Origin: Carettochelys insculpta | Lineage: Eukaryota; Chordata; Testudines; Carettochelyidae | Direction: 5' to 3' | Assembly (NCBI RefSeq): GCF_033958435.1 | Contig: NC_134137.1 | Coordinates: forward strand, 123,478,001-123,542,000 | Length of the DNA: 64,000 bases | Shown here: positions 33,295 through 42,410 of the stretch, piece by piece | How the letters are laid out: every line of letters starts with the position of its first letter | Position numbering within the stretch: position 1 is the first letter of the stretch | Program-made: the position numbers and the translations under genes | Notes under the pieces: generated by a model | Told to the model about the DNA's origin: nothing | Databases searched by the model: none | Seen by the model: only the letters and a program-made list of their open reading frames with translations

Positions 33295-34677
33295 TAGAGG
33301 TCCACCCAGCCCTCCCGGCAGGAGCAGGGCTTGCCCTGGCTCATGCCATGTGGGAGGCAGCTGAGTACCTTCTTGCCTCAGGGGAGGAGATGCCCCCAGG
33401 GCAGCAGGGCTCAACCCCTACCCCTGCAGCACGCCGCTCCACCCCCTGCCTCACACGCCGGCGGCTGTGGAGCTACCCCACCAGCACCGACTGGTGGGAG
33501 CGGCTGGTGCTTGGGGAGTGGGACGACGACCACTGGCTCTGGAACTTCAGGATGACCCGCCAGACATTCCTGGAGCTCTGCCAGTGGCTCACCCCCGCAC
33601 TCAGGCACCGGGACACTGCCATGCGGCGTGCCCTCCCTGTGGAGAAACGGGTCGGCATCGCTGTCTGGAAGCTGGCCACTCTGGACAGCTACCGATCCGT
33701 GGGGCAGCAGTTTGGTGTCGGAAAGGCCACCGTCGGGGCTGTCTTCATGGAGGTAAGAGAACCCACAGGGGGAGGCCAGGGCAGGGCACGGGGGCCAGGG
33801 CAGGGCAGGGGGGCCAGGGCAAGGCAGGGCAGGGCAGGGCAGGGGGGCCAGGGCAGGGCAGGGCCACGCACACCCTGCTCACCCCTCATTGGGGCTGTCC
33901 CATGTGCTTTCTCTGCAGGTCGTGCGTGCCATCAACGCCATGCTCCTGCACAGGCTCGTGAGGCTGGGGGACCCACATGCCACTGTCGCCGCCTTTGCCA
34001 CCCTGGGCTTCCCCAACTGCTTCGGGGCTCTGGATGGGACTCACATCCCCATCCGCGCCTCGCACCACAGTGGAGGACGATACCTCAGTCGGAAGGACTA
34101 CCATTCAGTCGTCCTGCAGGCCTTGGTGGACAGCCGGGGACGTTTCCAGGACATTTACGTGGGCTGGCCTGGCAGCACCCACGACGCCCGGGTTTTTCGG
34201 AACTCGGGCCTGTGCCGCTGGCTGGAGGCGGGGACCTACATCCCCCAGCAGGAGATCCCTCTGGGGGACACCACCATGCCCTTCTGCGTCATCGCAGATG
34301 TGGCATACCCCCTCCGGCCATGGCTCATGCATCCCTACACGGGCCATCTCTCCGCTAGCCAGGAGCGCTTCAACGAGCGCCTGAACCGTGCGCGCCAGGT
34401 GGTGGAGCGCTCATTTGGCCGCCTAAAGGGACGCTGGCGATGTCTCCTGACCCACCTGGATGCCGGCCCCAACAACATCCCCCAGATTGTGGGTGCCTGC
34501 TGCGCCCTGCACAACCTCGTGGAGAGCAAGGGGGAGACCTTTCTGCAGGGCTGGGCCGTGGAGGCCGGCAGGGCACATGTGCAGCCACCTGCTGCCCCCA
34601 GTCGGCAGGTGGACCCAGAGGGGACCCGGGTCCGGGAGGCCCTGCGGGCCCACTTCGACCAACAGGCCGCGGGGTGA
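33249..34677 (+). CDS. Harbinger DDE nuclease/transposase, apparently intact, one intron (HARBI1-like)
   Basis: This is the PIF/Harbinger nuclease (DDE_4 family). Exon 1 is 33249-33752 (168 codons) and exon 2 is 33919-34677, giving 420 residues with no stop or frameshift. The splice sites GAG|GTAAGA and CTCTGCAG|GTC keep phase 0. Residues 4-15 are a 12-Gln tract. A helix-rich N-terminal region follows (DWWERLVLGEW, FLELCQWLTPALR, SVGQQFGVGKATVGAVF, helix-turn-helix-like). Catalytic-core motifs are GALDGTHIP (Asp207), GSTHDARVF (Asp257), IADVAYPLRPW (Asp295) and VERSFGRLKGRW (Glu331). In IS5/Harbinger families the Asp before the (G/A)YP motif is the likely second catalytic Asp. An alternative reading of exon 1 runs on without splicing to 34358 but leaves the core out of frame. 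It is the only fully open transposon protein in the window. Confidence 0.88.
33753..33918 (+). other. Transposase intron with GGGCAGGGCC tandem repeat
   Basis: This 166-bp intron contains an irregular run of GGGCAGGGC/GGGGGCCA units (about 33771-33865). The same intron in copy 1 is 139 bp and lacks this run. It has consensus GT and AG ends and a pyrimidine tract before the acceptor. Confidence 0.75.
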
Positions 34678-34851
34678 ACTCTGCCCAGGCCCCCTACTGC
34701 CCGCCCCTTCCTCCCCCACACTCCTGCCCCAACGCCCACACCATGGAGCACCCCACCGCCCCCCCCCACTTGTCCTGGAGAAATGACAGCATGAACTTGT
34801 GGGTGAACGTAAACGTTTTTTTTGTCTTAACGAAACTTTTTTTTTTGTATG

Positions 34852-34862
34852 TAAATAAATAA
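34852..34862 (+). terminator. Polyadenylation signal of the copy 2 transposase gene
   Basis: Overlapping AATAAA words (AAATAAATAAATA) lie about 175 bp after the transposase stop. Confidence 0.5.
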
Positions 34863-35097
34863 ATATGTGAAACACAAACCAAAAAGGAGGGACAAACGTT
34901 CAACCAAAGCAAGAAGGGCACAAATAAAACAATACAACCAGAAAGCAAAGAAGTGTGCACCATCAACAAAAAAGAAAAGCAGGGAGGAGAACGGGGAGAA
35001 CTATTTACATGGGGGGGACGGGGCAAACGGCAGCACCAAAAACAAACAGTCCAACTATGTACAACAAGGGGGGGGCCACGTCCTGGGCCCCTCGCCC

Positions 35098-37161
35098 CTA
35101 GAGCCCAGCACTGGGCGTGCCCGGCCAGGAGCCCCGCCGTGCCTTCAGTCTGGTCCGCGGCTGGGTGGGAGAGGGCTGCACCGGAAGGTATCGGTGCCGG
35201 CGAGTCTCGGGTGGCTCCAGGGGTCCCTCGGCGCTGTGGCCCTCGCGGGTGGGTGGTGGGGCGACGGCGGACGGCCTGGCGACGGCTGGAGCAGCTGGTG
35301 GTGGGGCTGCAGGAGCGGGCAGGGCGGGCGATGGCTTGGCCGGCACGGCATGGGGGGCCAGGTAATCAACCAGCCGGTTGAATGTCTGCATATAGGCCCC
35401 CCATGCCTCCTGGCGCCAGGCCAGCGCCCGCTCCTGCAGCTGGAGGTGCTGCTCCGACACCTCCAGCTGCCGGCGGAGGATGGCCAGCAGCTGAGGGTCC
35501 GTTGCCGCCGCCGGTAGTAGGCGCGGGGTCCGCCGTCTTGCCCTCCGCGGGGCCGGTCGTTCCTCAGCCGAGGGGCTGCCCTGGAGCGAGAGTCCCGGAG
35601 GGCTCTCCGGGACAACCGAGGCCTCGCCGGCGCTCTCTTCCGGTCCTTCGGATGGTGCAGGTGCAGGTGCAGGACACAGGAGAGGAGGGAGGAAAGAAAA
35701 ATGGAGACAGGCGTTAGTGTGGGCCCCGAGCCGTGGCCTTTGTCCCCCCCGCCCTGTGCTGCAGGTTCCCCATCCCCGGGAGATGCTGCTGTGATGGATG
35801 CGGTTCAGGGGTCCCCCTGCCCTGCACCCCGTACCCTGGTGGGAGCGACTCTCACTTCACCCCGCAGGGTCTGAGAACAGGAGAGCTTTCTTACGCCACA
35901 GATGGCCAGTTTCTGGCAGGAGTGACAGCACCAGCTGTTGGAAGAGACAGTCCTTCCAACCCGTTGTGGGGAGAAGACCCCAAGGGGGGCCCCTCTGGGA
36001 TGCAGCTTTCCCCCTCCTCTGGCTGGCTGCCTACCAGCTCTCCCTTCCCCTAGCCTCTACCTGTGGCCCCCGCCCTCGCCCCCCAATTCCAAGCCAGCTC
36101 GGCTCCTCCCTCCTGTTTGCTCAGGGCAGAGGTGTCACCTGCCAGCTGTAGCGCCAGAATCCTCCTTTGCCCCTGGGAGCTCCTCAGCTCTTGTGGCTCA
36201 TATGTAACCTGAGTCTCCCTTTGGCACTCCCCCGACTCCATCACATGCTGCTGCTGCGGGGTGTCCCACCCCCTCCGCCCGGGGGGCCCCTCGAGGTTCC
36301 GCTCCCCCCTGGCCCGGGGATGGGGCATGGCACTGTCATGCAGGGTGGGGGGGGCACGGGCTGACGGCTGCAGTGCTGTGAGGGCCATGGCCCTGGTGTC
36401 CTTGGGGCCATGGCCATGTGAGCGTGTGGGGGGCCCTGGACACAACTCTGTTACCCCCGCCCCTCAAGCCCCGGGGTGTCCACCAGAGAGGGGTACCTAC
36501 CTGTGGGTCCGCTCCCATGGTCCGGAGATCCCCGGGGGTCGGAGGCCCTGCTGCTGCTCTGGGATGGCAGGAGGAGGATCTGCAGGCTGGATTCTGCAGA
36601 GGAGGAGCCCTCCCCCCCCTCCTCCTCCTCCTGCCACGATGTCCCGGGGATGGCCTCCGGGGGGGGCCCCTGGGGTGCGGGGCTTGCCTCCGGGTCGGAC
36701 TCCGGCTGCAGGGCCTGCTGGGGCTCGTCAGCCGAGGTGTCAAGGGTGGCCGGAGAGGAGGAGGTGTGCCGGGAGCCCAGGATGTCCCTGAGCTCCCTGT
36801 AAAAGGGGCAAGTGACAGGGGCGGCCCCAGATCAGCCGGCTGCATCCCGGGCCCGGGCATAACCCTGCCGCAGCTCCTTCACCTTACTCCGGACATGGTC
36901 CGGAGTGCGTGCATGGTGACCCCGGGCAGCCAGGTCGTCGGCCAGCCGAGCGAACGCATCCGCGTTCCGCCTTTTGCTCCCCATTACCTGGAGCACCTCC
37001 TCCTCGCTCCAGAGCCCCAGCAGGTCCCGCAGCTCGGCCTCCGTCCAGGAGGGGCCCCGCTGCCGCTTTCCAGACTGGCAGGTCTTCTGGCTGGCCTGGC
37101 TGCCCTGGCTCCCCTTGGGGGGGGTCCCCTGGGGGTACTGGGGGGGCTGCTGGCTCGCCAT
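35098..37161 (-). pseudogene. Harbinger Myb/SANT-like DNA-binding protein gene, broken in exon 1 and at the splice acceptor
   Basis: The start ATG at 37161-37159 gives MASQQPPQYPQG, then the Myb/SANT-like domain from RGPSWTEAELRDLLGLW to SKVKELRQGYARARDAAG. A TGA at 36834-36832 follows, where copy 1 reads Gln in ASQSGAAP. After the stop the frame stays open through FYRELRDILG and an acidic Ser-rich tail to a donor at 36501 (CACAG|GTAGGT). The copy 1 acceptor GCAG|CTGCACC is here GCACCTGCACC, so the AG is lost. The expected exon 2 is open to 35098 with TDPQLLAILRRQLEVSEQ, a helical segment typical of these proteins' C-termini. The domain is intact but a full protein cannot be made without readthrough and cryptic splicing. 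Confidence 0.82.
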
Positions 37162-37261
37162 CACCGCTCTCAGGAGCTGAGGGTGCTGCAAGCTGCCCGC
37201 GTGTGCAGGCTGCAGCCTGCACGTTGCCTCAGCTTCCTGCAGAGGCAGGGCGGGGGAGGGG

Positions 37262-37275
37262 ACCTTTAAGGGGCC
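37262..37275 (-). promoter_or_regulatory. TTTAAG box upstream of the copy 2 Myb gene
   Basis: On the plus strand ACCTTTAAGGGGCC, about 100 bp before the Myb Met; it matches the box at 9949 in copy 1. Confidence 0.4.
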
Positions 37276-37588
37276 GCTCCACGCGGCCACCAGTGAGCTG
37301 AGGGCCTGGAGAGAGCGTCTCTCAACCCCCCAGCTGATGGCCACCATGGAGGACCCGGCAATTTCGACATTGCGGGACGCGGATCGTCTACACTGTCCCT
37401 ACTTCGACATTGAACGTCAAAGTAGGGCGCTATTCCTATCTCCTCATGGGGTTAGCGACTTCGACGTCTCGCCGCCTAACGTCGAAGTTAACTTCGAAAT
37501 AGCGCCCAACGCGTGTAGCCGCGACGGGCGCTATTTCGAAGTTAGTGCCGCTACTTCGAAGTAGCGTGCATGTGTAGACACAGCTCCT

Positions 37589-38435
37589 GTGGTATAAACA
37601 AGTATTGACTAGTGGCTAAGTCTTGCAATGAAGAAGCAAATAATGTGGCCCTGAAACCCTTGCTTAACTAATGAGACAGTGGATGTGCCCTGCACAGGTC
37701 TCTTTTTAAAGTACTATTTCATTACTTAAGACTTTGTATTCCTGGGTGGCCTCTAATGTTCTACACATGTCCTGTTGTGGTTCCCCCCCAACCCCCGGCA
37801 AGGGAAACGATATCACAGACATGTCTCTACATTATTTTGGCTGTGGTCCAGTTTCCTAAAGAAAATTCTGTGCAATTGGCATGACTTGCATCTTTAATTC
37901 AATCATCTCAAGCATTTCAATCCGAATGCATTAAAAACAGAACATAATTCATTGGCATCATATGAAGACTACAAAATGGATTATCTTTTCAAAGACATTG
38001 CTTGTGAGAGAGTGGGGAGAAATATAATACTGCATTATCTTGACACTAGAACCAAGAAGGTCTGATAGATGAGAAACATATTGGCAGCATTTGATTGGCT
38101 GCCATCATTGTCAGAAAGGGTTGAGGCCTCCCAAAGCATGAAACCTAGAGCTCCAGGAAGTAATCTGGGAGAAGCGTGAACGCTGGTTAATGTTCCTTTC
38201 AATAGAAACATGGGCAGGAACTGGAAATGTACACAGACTCTCAATATGGCATTTCTAAGGAAGGTGAAACAGTTTACAAACACATGATCTCCTCTCTCTT
38301 CCCTGGATTCTCCTCTTACTCTTGTGCAAAACAGGAATAATGCTACTGACATCTTATTATATAGCCACGTGTTTAACTGGGTAGGTTTTCCCATCAACTC
38401 ACCACAGTGCTATCTGAACGTCAACAGAATTACAC
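37589..38435. other. Unassigned DNA
   Basis: No gene or repeat family is supported. The 120-residue minus-strand open frame at 38397-38035 has no recognisable domain. Confidence 0.4.
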
Positions 38436-38438
38436 TGT

Positions 38439-38881
38439 GGCTGCATCTACACTAGCAAGTTCTTTTGAAAGATTTTTCAAAAGAAGGGGGCTCTTCTGAA
38501 AGATCCCGCATGGTCTACGCACAAAAAACGTTCTTTCAAAAGTAAATTGAATGAATGTGGCACTCCTTTCGAAAGCACTTTTTCACTCCCATATCAGGAA
38601 GAACTCCTTCTATCAAAAGCTTCTTTTCAAAGAAAACACATGTGGACACTCCTCAGGGCCCTTCTTTTGAAAGAGAAGTCTTCATGGCACCTGCTTTTTT
38701 AATATCTGGCCCATCCTTTTGAAAGAGCAGGGGCTGTGTGGATGCTGTCTTTCAAAAAGAGCTGATCACTCTTTTGATCCTTCTTTGTGTGCAGATGTAC
38801 TCTTTCTAAAGAAGTTATCTCAGAAGAGATCTTCCAGAAGGGGTTTTTTTTTTTAAATATCTCTGTAGTGTAGATGTAGCT
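38439..38881. mobile_element. 443-bp Harbinger-type MITE with TTTTGAAAGA repeats
   Basis: The ends are GGCTGCATCTACACTAGCAA and the inverted AGCTACATCTACACTA, flanked by TGT (38436-38438 and 38882-38884). The interior repeats CTTTTGAAAGA-type words many times in both directions. It has no coding region and is a family distinct from the TTCGAA MITEs but with the same terminal word. Confidence 0.85.
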
Positions 38882-38884
38882 TGT

Positions 38885-39292
38885 GAGAAGAGAATTGGGC
38901 CTATCTTGCCATTTCTTGAACTAAACTCAAACCAAATCCTTTGCAAGTTTCTGATATTTTAAAATAGAATTTGATTTAACTTCCATTTTCAGACCAAAAC
39001 CTATGGCTGAAATTCACCCCTTGGTTACACCTTGGCAACCCAGGAGGGTTCATTAGGATTACCTGGCAGTAAGTAAATCAAAACAAGAGAAGTAAAAATA
39101 GTGGAAATCTTATGAACAAGAATGCTCTTGGAAGAATTTTTTTTTTTGAGTCCACTTCTGCTAACCTGAGAGGTACAGATGGTTTGGTTAAACATCCAGA
39201 AGTCTGGATCTTTGTCTGAATGCAACTGGGAACTTCAAAACTTTTGAGGTTTGTCCATCAGTATATTTTAAATATTTCCTCCCCAGGCAGGG
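38885..39292. other. Unassigned DNA
   Basis: No feature could be supported. Confidence 0.4.
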
Positions 39293-39659
39293 CCCGTGTA
39301 TACACTTAGGCAAAACTTCGAAATGGCCATGCTAATGGCCAAATCGAAGAATACTAATGAGGTGCTGAAATGAATATTCAGTGCCTCAGTACCATGCTGC
39401 TGGCTGCATTTCGCTCACGCACGGCTCGTCTACATGGGGGTCCTTTTCGAAAGGACCCTGCAAACATTGAAATCCCCTTATTTTTATCCTACCCTCATGT
39501 AGATGAGCTGCGCTTGAGTGAAACACGGCACTTTCGAAGTGCCATGGCCGGCAGCATGCTAATGAGGCACTGAATATTCATTTCAGCGCTTCATTAGTAT
39601 TCTCCGATTTGGCCATTAGCATGGCCATTCTGAAGTTTTGCCCAAGTGTAGACACAGCC
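39293..39659. mobile_element. Foldback MITE with ~110-bp inverted termini
   Basis: The left GGCCCGTGTATACACTTAGG and inverted right GGCTGTGTCTACACTTGGG are followed by a long near-identical stretch (CAAAACTTC, GGCCATGCTAATGGCCAAAT and TGAATATTCAGTGCCTCA). The total is 367 bp. The flanking triplets (CAG, AAG) do not match exactly. The termini place it with the Harbinger-type MITEs. Confidence 0.8.
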
Positions 39660-39713
39660 AAGGTAACACAGTGCAGACAGTTAATGCCCTATTTTCCTCT
39701 CACAGTATTGTAA

Positions 39714-39753
39714 TACTACTACTACTACTACTACTACTAATAATAATAATAAA
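39714..39753 (+). repeat. (ACT)n/(AAT)n microsatellite
   Basis: Nine or so ACT units pass into AAT units. Confidence 0.9.
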
Positions 39754-40280
39754 AGTCAGTGACGTTACCATGTTGTAAAACCCATGAAAGATCATAATCA
39801 GTTCTAAAAAGAAGAAAAAGGGAGAAATGTAATGCTCACAAAAAAAAAACCCAAACAATAAATCCTCGCTACTTAGCCTTACAGTTACCATGGTGATATG
39901 TATTATATGCTTGGCTGGAGTAAAACAGCTTGAGATACCAAAAACTATCATACATTGTGTTGTAGTGGGGCATAGAAATGATAAGGTGTTTTTTAAAAAA
40001 CCTGGAAACAATTACAGGAAATAGCAAGTTATGGTAATATAAATGTACAGAATTTATTTACAGCATGTTTATCCCATTCATATCTCAGTTTTACCAAGCA
40101 ACCAGGTTTGGAGATATTATTCAAACCGATCCTGAAAAACTTGCAAGACTCACTCAAGATAAATAAATAAAATGCTTGGCCAGTGTGAAATAAAATAAAT
40201 AGCCAGCGTGTGAATTTGAACTAAAAGTAATCAGCTTAATCTGCAGCTAACTTTCTAATTTAAAGGATACTTAAACACAC
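39754..40280. other. Unassigned AT-rich DNA
   Basis: No feature could be supported. Confidence 0.4.
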
Positions 40281-40284
40281 TAGA

Positions 40285-40745
40285 ATAGGCTTCCAAGTAA
40301 GGTTGTGGAATCCCCATCATTGGAGGTTTTTAAGAACAAGTTGGACAAACACTAGTGGGGGATAGCCTGGGGGTAAGTATAGCTTTGGGAAATAAGTTGA
40401 TTTCAGATAAGCAATTGTACCTACGGCATTTTCATGGCTAGAATCGATGTATCAGAATTGACTTATTTCCCTAGTGAATACCTAGTATCTATACTCTCAT
40501 GTTGACCTCCCTTACTCCACACGATAGCGTGAAGTACAGAGATTGACTGCTGACCCCAGAGAGATTGGTTTTACTGAACCATCAGCAGACATGCAAAATC
40601 GATCTCCGGAATATTGACCCTGACAGGGTCGATCTTCTGCTTGGTATAGACAAGCCCTAGATTTACTTTCTTCCTCTTCTGCAAAAATGGCTGAAATAGA
40701 TGTCATCTCAAGTTCCCTTCTAGTCCTGCATTTCTATAGTCTATA
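40285..40745 (+). mobile_element. CR1 3' end interrupted by another insertion
   Basis: 40285-40375 reads as a CR1 end (GGTTGTGGAATCCCCATCAT, TGGAGGTTTTTAAGAACAAG). The matching tail resumes at about 40695 (GATGTCATCTCAAGTTCCCT, TCTAGTCCTGCATTTCTATA). The roughly 300 bp between them are unrelated to CR1, so they were inserted after the CR1. Confidence 0.65.
40376..40665. mobile_element. DNA-transposon-like insertion inside the CR1 tail
   Basis: The right end reads GGTATAGACAAGCCCT, whose inverse (AGGGCTTGTCTATACC) is like the right terminus of the MITE at 61279. The left end (GGGGGTAAGTATAGC) matches it only loosely. Several GTCGAT/ATCGAT words lie inside. No exact duplication was found, so the limits are approximate. 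Confidence 0.45.
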
Positions 40746-41930
40746 TAGTTTGCTACCAATCATAGAAGGAGCAATTTAACAACAGCTAAAATACGCCAGG
40801 AGAGTTCCATAATGGTTGGGAACTGATTTGACAGAACAATGATTTAAGTCTTAACTTCACACGCTACATACCATTTATAAAACCCTCCATACTCTGAATC
40901 TGATCTTTTCCCCCAGCACCTGTCACTATTCATCAAATATCTTTGTGCACCAGACTTTTGGATCCCTTTTCCGTCTGTGAAGAATTAGGCTTAAAAACCA
41001 GAGAAAGGTTTTCATTGTTGTTGGATACTGTACGATCAAAAGTAGAATTACAGATGATCTAACTTTCAAAGCTTCAGTTATAAACATTTGCTGTAAGACT
41101 GCTATTTTTTTTAACAGACACTTGAGTTAGTTAATCAATTTTTATTTTTCTTTGTTAGCTCCAGAGTACAATCCATAGAGAGTTCGGAAGAATGTAAAAG
41201 GCAAAACTCTCATACATTACCACAAATATATGTTCCAAATCCCAAACTAATTATACTGCAGGGTCAATATGCAGCATAGAGCTCTGTCTCTCTCTCGCTC
41301 TATCTCTCTCCCATCCTCTGCCCTTTAGGTAGTCACATTTGTTCCACAGAGAGTAATTGGAACATTGTGCCTAAATGGACAATATATATTGGTAGCTACT
41401 GATGGAGATGGAGAATCATAACAATTGAAAAACTTGAGAGAGCCAAGTAAACAGAAATACCTCTTAGGTTATTCATAAACAAAAAAGCCTGGCAAAAGTG
41501 ACACTGTGATTTACAGTCTGACTACACGGCTGCTGGAAGCGTAATTTCCAGCTCAGGCAGATGTACACATGTTAACCTTGATGGAGCTAGCATGCCCCAA
41601 ATAGCAGCATGGCCACAGAAGCCTGGGTGAGACTACTGAAACTAAACCTGTCTGAGGAGCTAGATACATACCTCAATGTCTAGGCTGAACCACAACTCAC
41701 CCCACCTGGGCTACTCTTCTGCTGCTAACACCATGGCTGTCCTGAGGGTGGAGCAAGGCCTGGGGCAACCTGCTGAGTCTCCAGGAACACACCCCTGCCA
41801 CCACATGCCTGCCCCTTTCCTGCTGTGCCCCACCCTGGCCCCGATCCCTTTCCCAGCCAGCCTGTCTGGAGATTACTTGAGGTAGGGGGCAGGCAGCTGC
41901 AGCAGCAGTGTCATGAGTGAATGCAGGGAA
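40746..41930. other. Unassigned DNA with a TC microsatellite
   Basis: A TCTC-rich simple repeat lies at 41282-41311. No gene is supported; the paired open frames at 41676-41993 are overlapping chance frames. Confidence 0.45.
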
Positions 41931-41935
41931 AAGTA

Positions 41936-42046
41936 CCAGAGAGGTAGCCATGTTGGCGTGTATCTTTGAGCACAACAACAAGTCCTGTGGCACCTTATAG
42001 ACTAACAGATATTATGGAGCATAAGCTTTCGTGGGCAAAGACCCGC
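41936..42046 (-). mobile_element. Single-arm copy of the palindromic-retroposon family
   Basis: ACCAGAGAGGTAGCCATGTT, CCTGTGGCACCTTATAGACT and GCATAAGCTTTCGTGGGC match one arm of the copies at 14159 and 48271. The core hairpin is GTGGGCAAAGACCCGC. It is truncated on the right, with no clear duplication. This copy is not inverted-repeated, so it shows the unduplicated form. Confidence 0.7.
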
Positions 42047-42223
42047 TTCGGTTAACCCTTAGAGGGCCCTCTCTTTGCGGGACAGTCAGGTAAGCCAATG
42101 GGACGAAGAGAGATTCTTTTAAACTGAGAACTGCAGTCTGCGGGCTTTTTTCTGAGCCTGTGACTGGAGCAGGGAGAGACCAAAAATGCTTGAATGAATC
42201 CAGTAAATCTCCTTGTCATCTCA

Positions 42224-42410
42224 GGCTATGTCTGCACTAGAGCGATCTGTTGGCAGAAGTTTTTCTCAAAATATATCTTCTGGCAAAGCTTCCGTCGACA
42301 GATCGCACTCAGACTGCCAAGCAGATGGAAAGAGTAATCCACTCTGTGGACAGAGAGCAGCCGGGCTACCCGGACGCTTTCTCGACATAAGTCCAGTTTT
42401 ACGTAGGAGG
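42224..42410. mobile_element. Truncated Harbinger-type MITE
   Basis: The left end GGCTATGTCTGCACTAGAGC resembles the other MITE termini. No matching right terminus is visible before unrelated sequence, so it is probably truncated. Confidence 0.45.

Larger units (their letters stand above)
32920..37585 (+). mobile_element. Full-length PIF/Harbinger DNA transposon, copy 2
   Basis: This is a 4666-bp GC-rich element with ends GGCTACGTCTACACGTG and the inverted AGCTGTGTCTACACATGC, flanked by CCT (32917-32919 and 37586-37588). The transposase is on plus at the left and the Myb-like gene on minus at the right, converging. It is the inverted arrangement of copy 1. The left subterminal region repeats GTCTACACGT and ACATCGAAATAGG words; the right has TTCGACGT and CTATTTCGAAG words. 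It ends only 174 bp from the 3' end of MITE B. Its transposase frame is open, its Myb gene is not. Confidence 0.93.

Noticed and set aside
33249..34358. Unspliced 369-residue protein continuing through the transposase intron
   Set aside because: The continuation is out of frame with the DDE core and ends in low-complexity sequence. Consensus splice sites restore the conserved frame.
34335..37301. Long open frames opposite or beside the transposase and Myb genes of copy 2
   Set aside because: They are shadow frames with Pro/Arg/Gly-rich low-complexity products and no recognisable domains.
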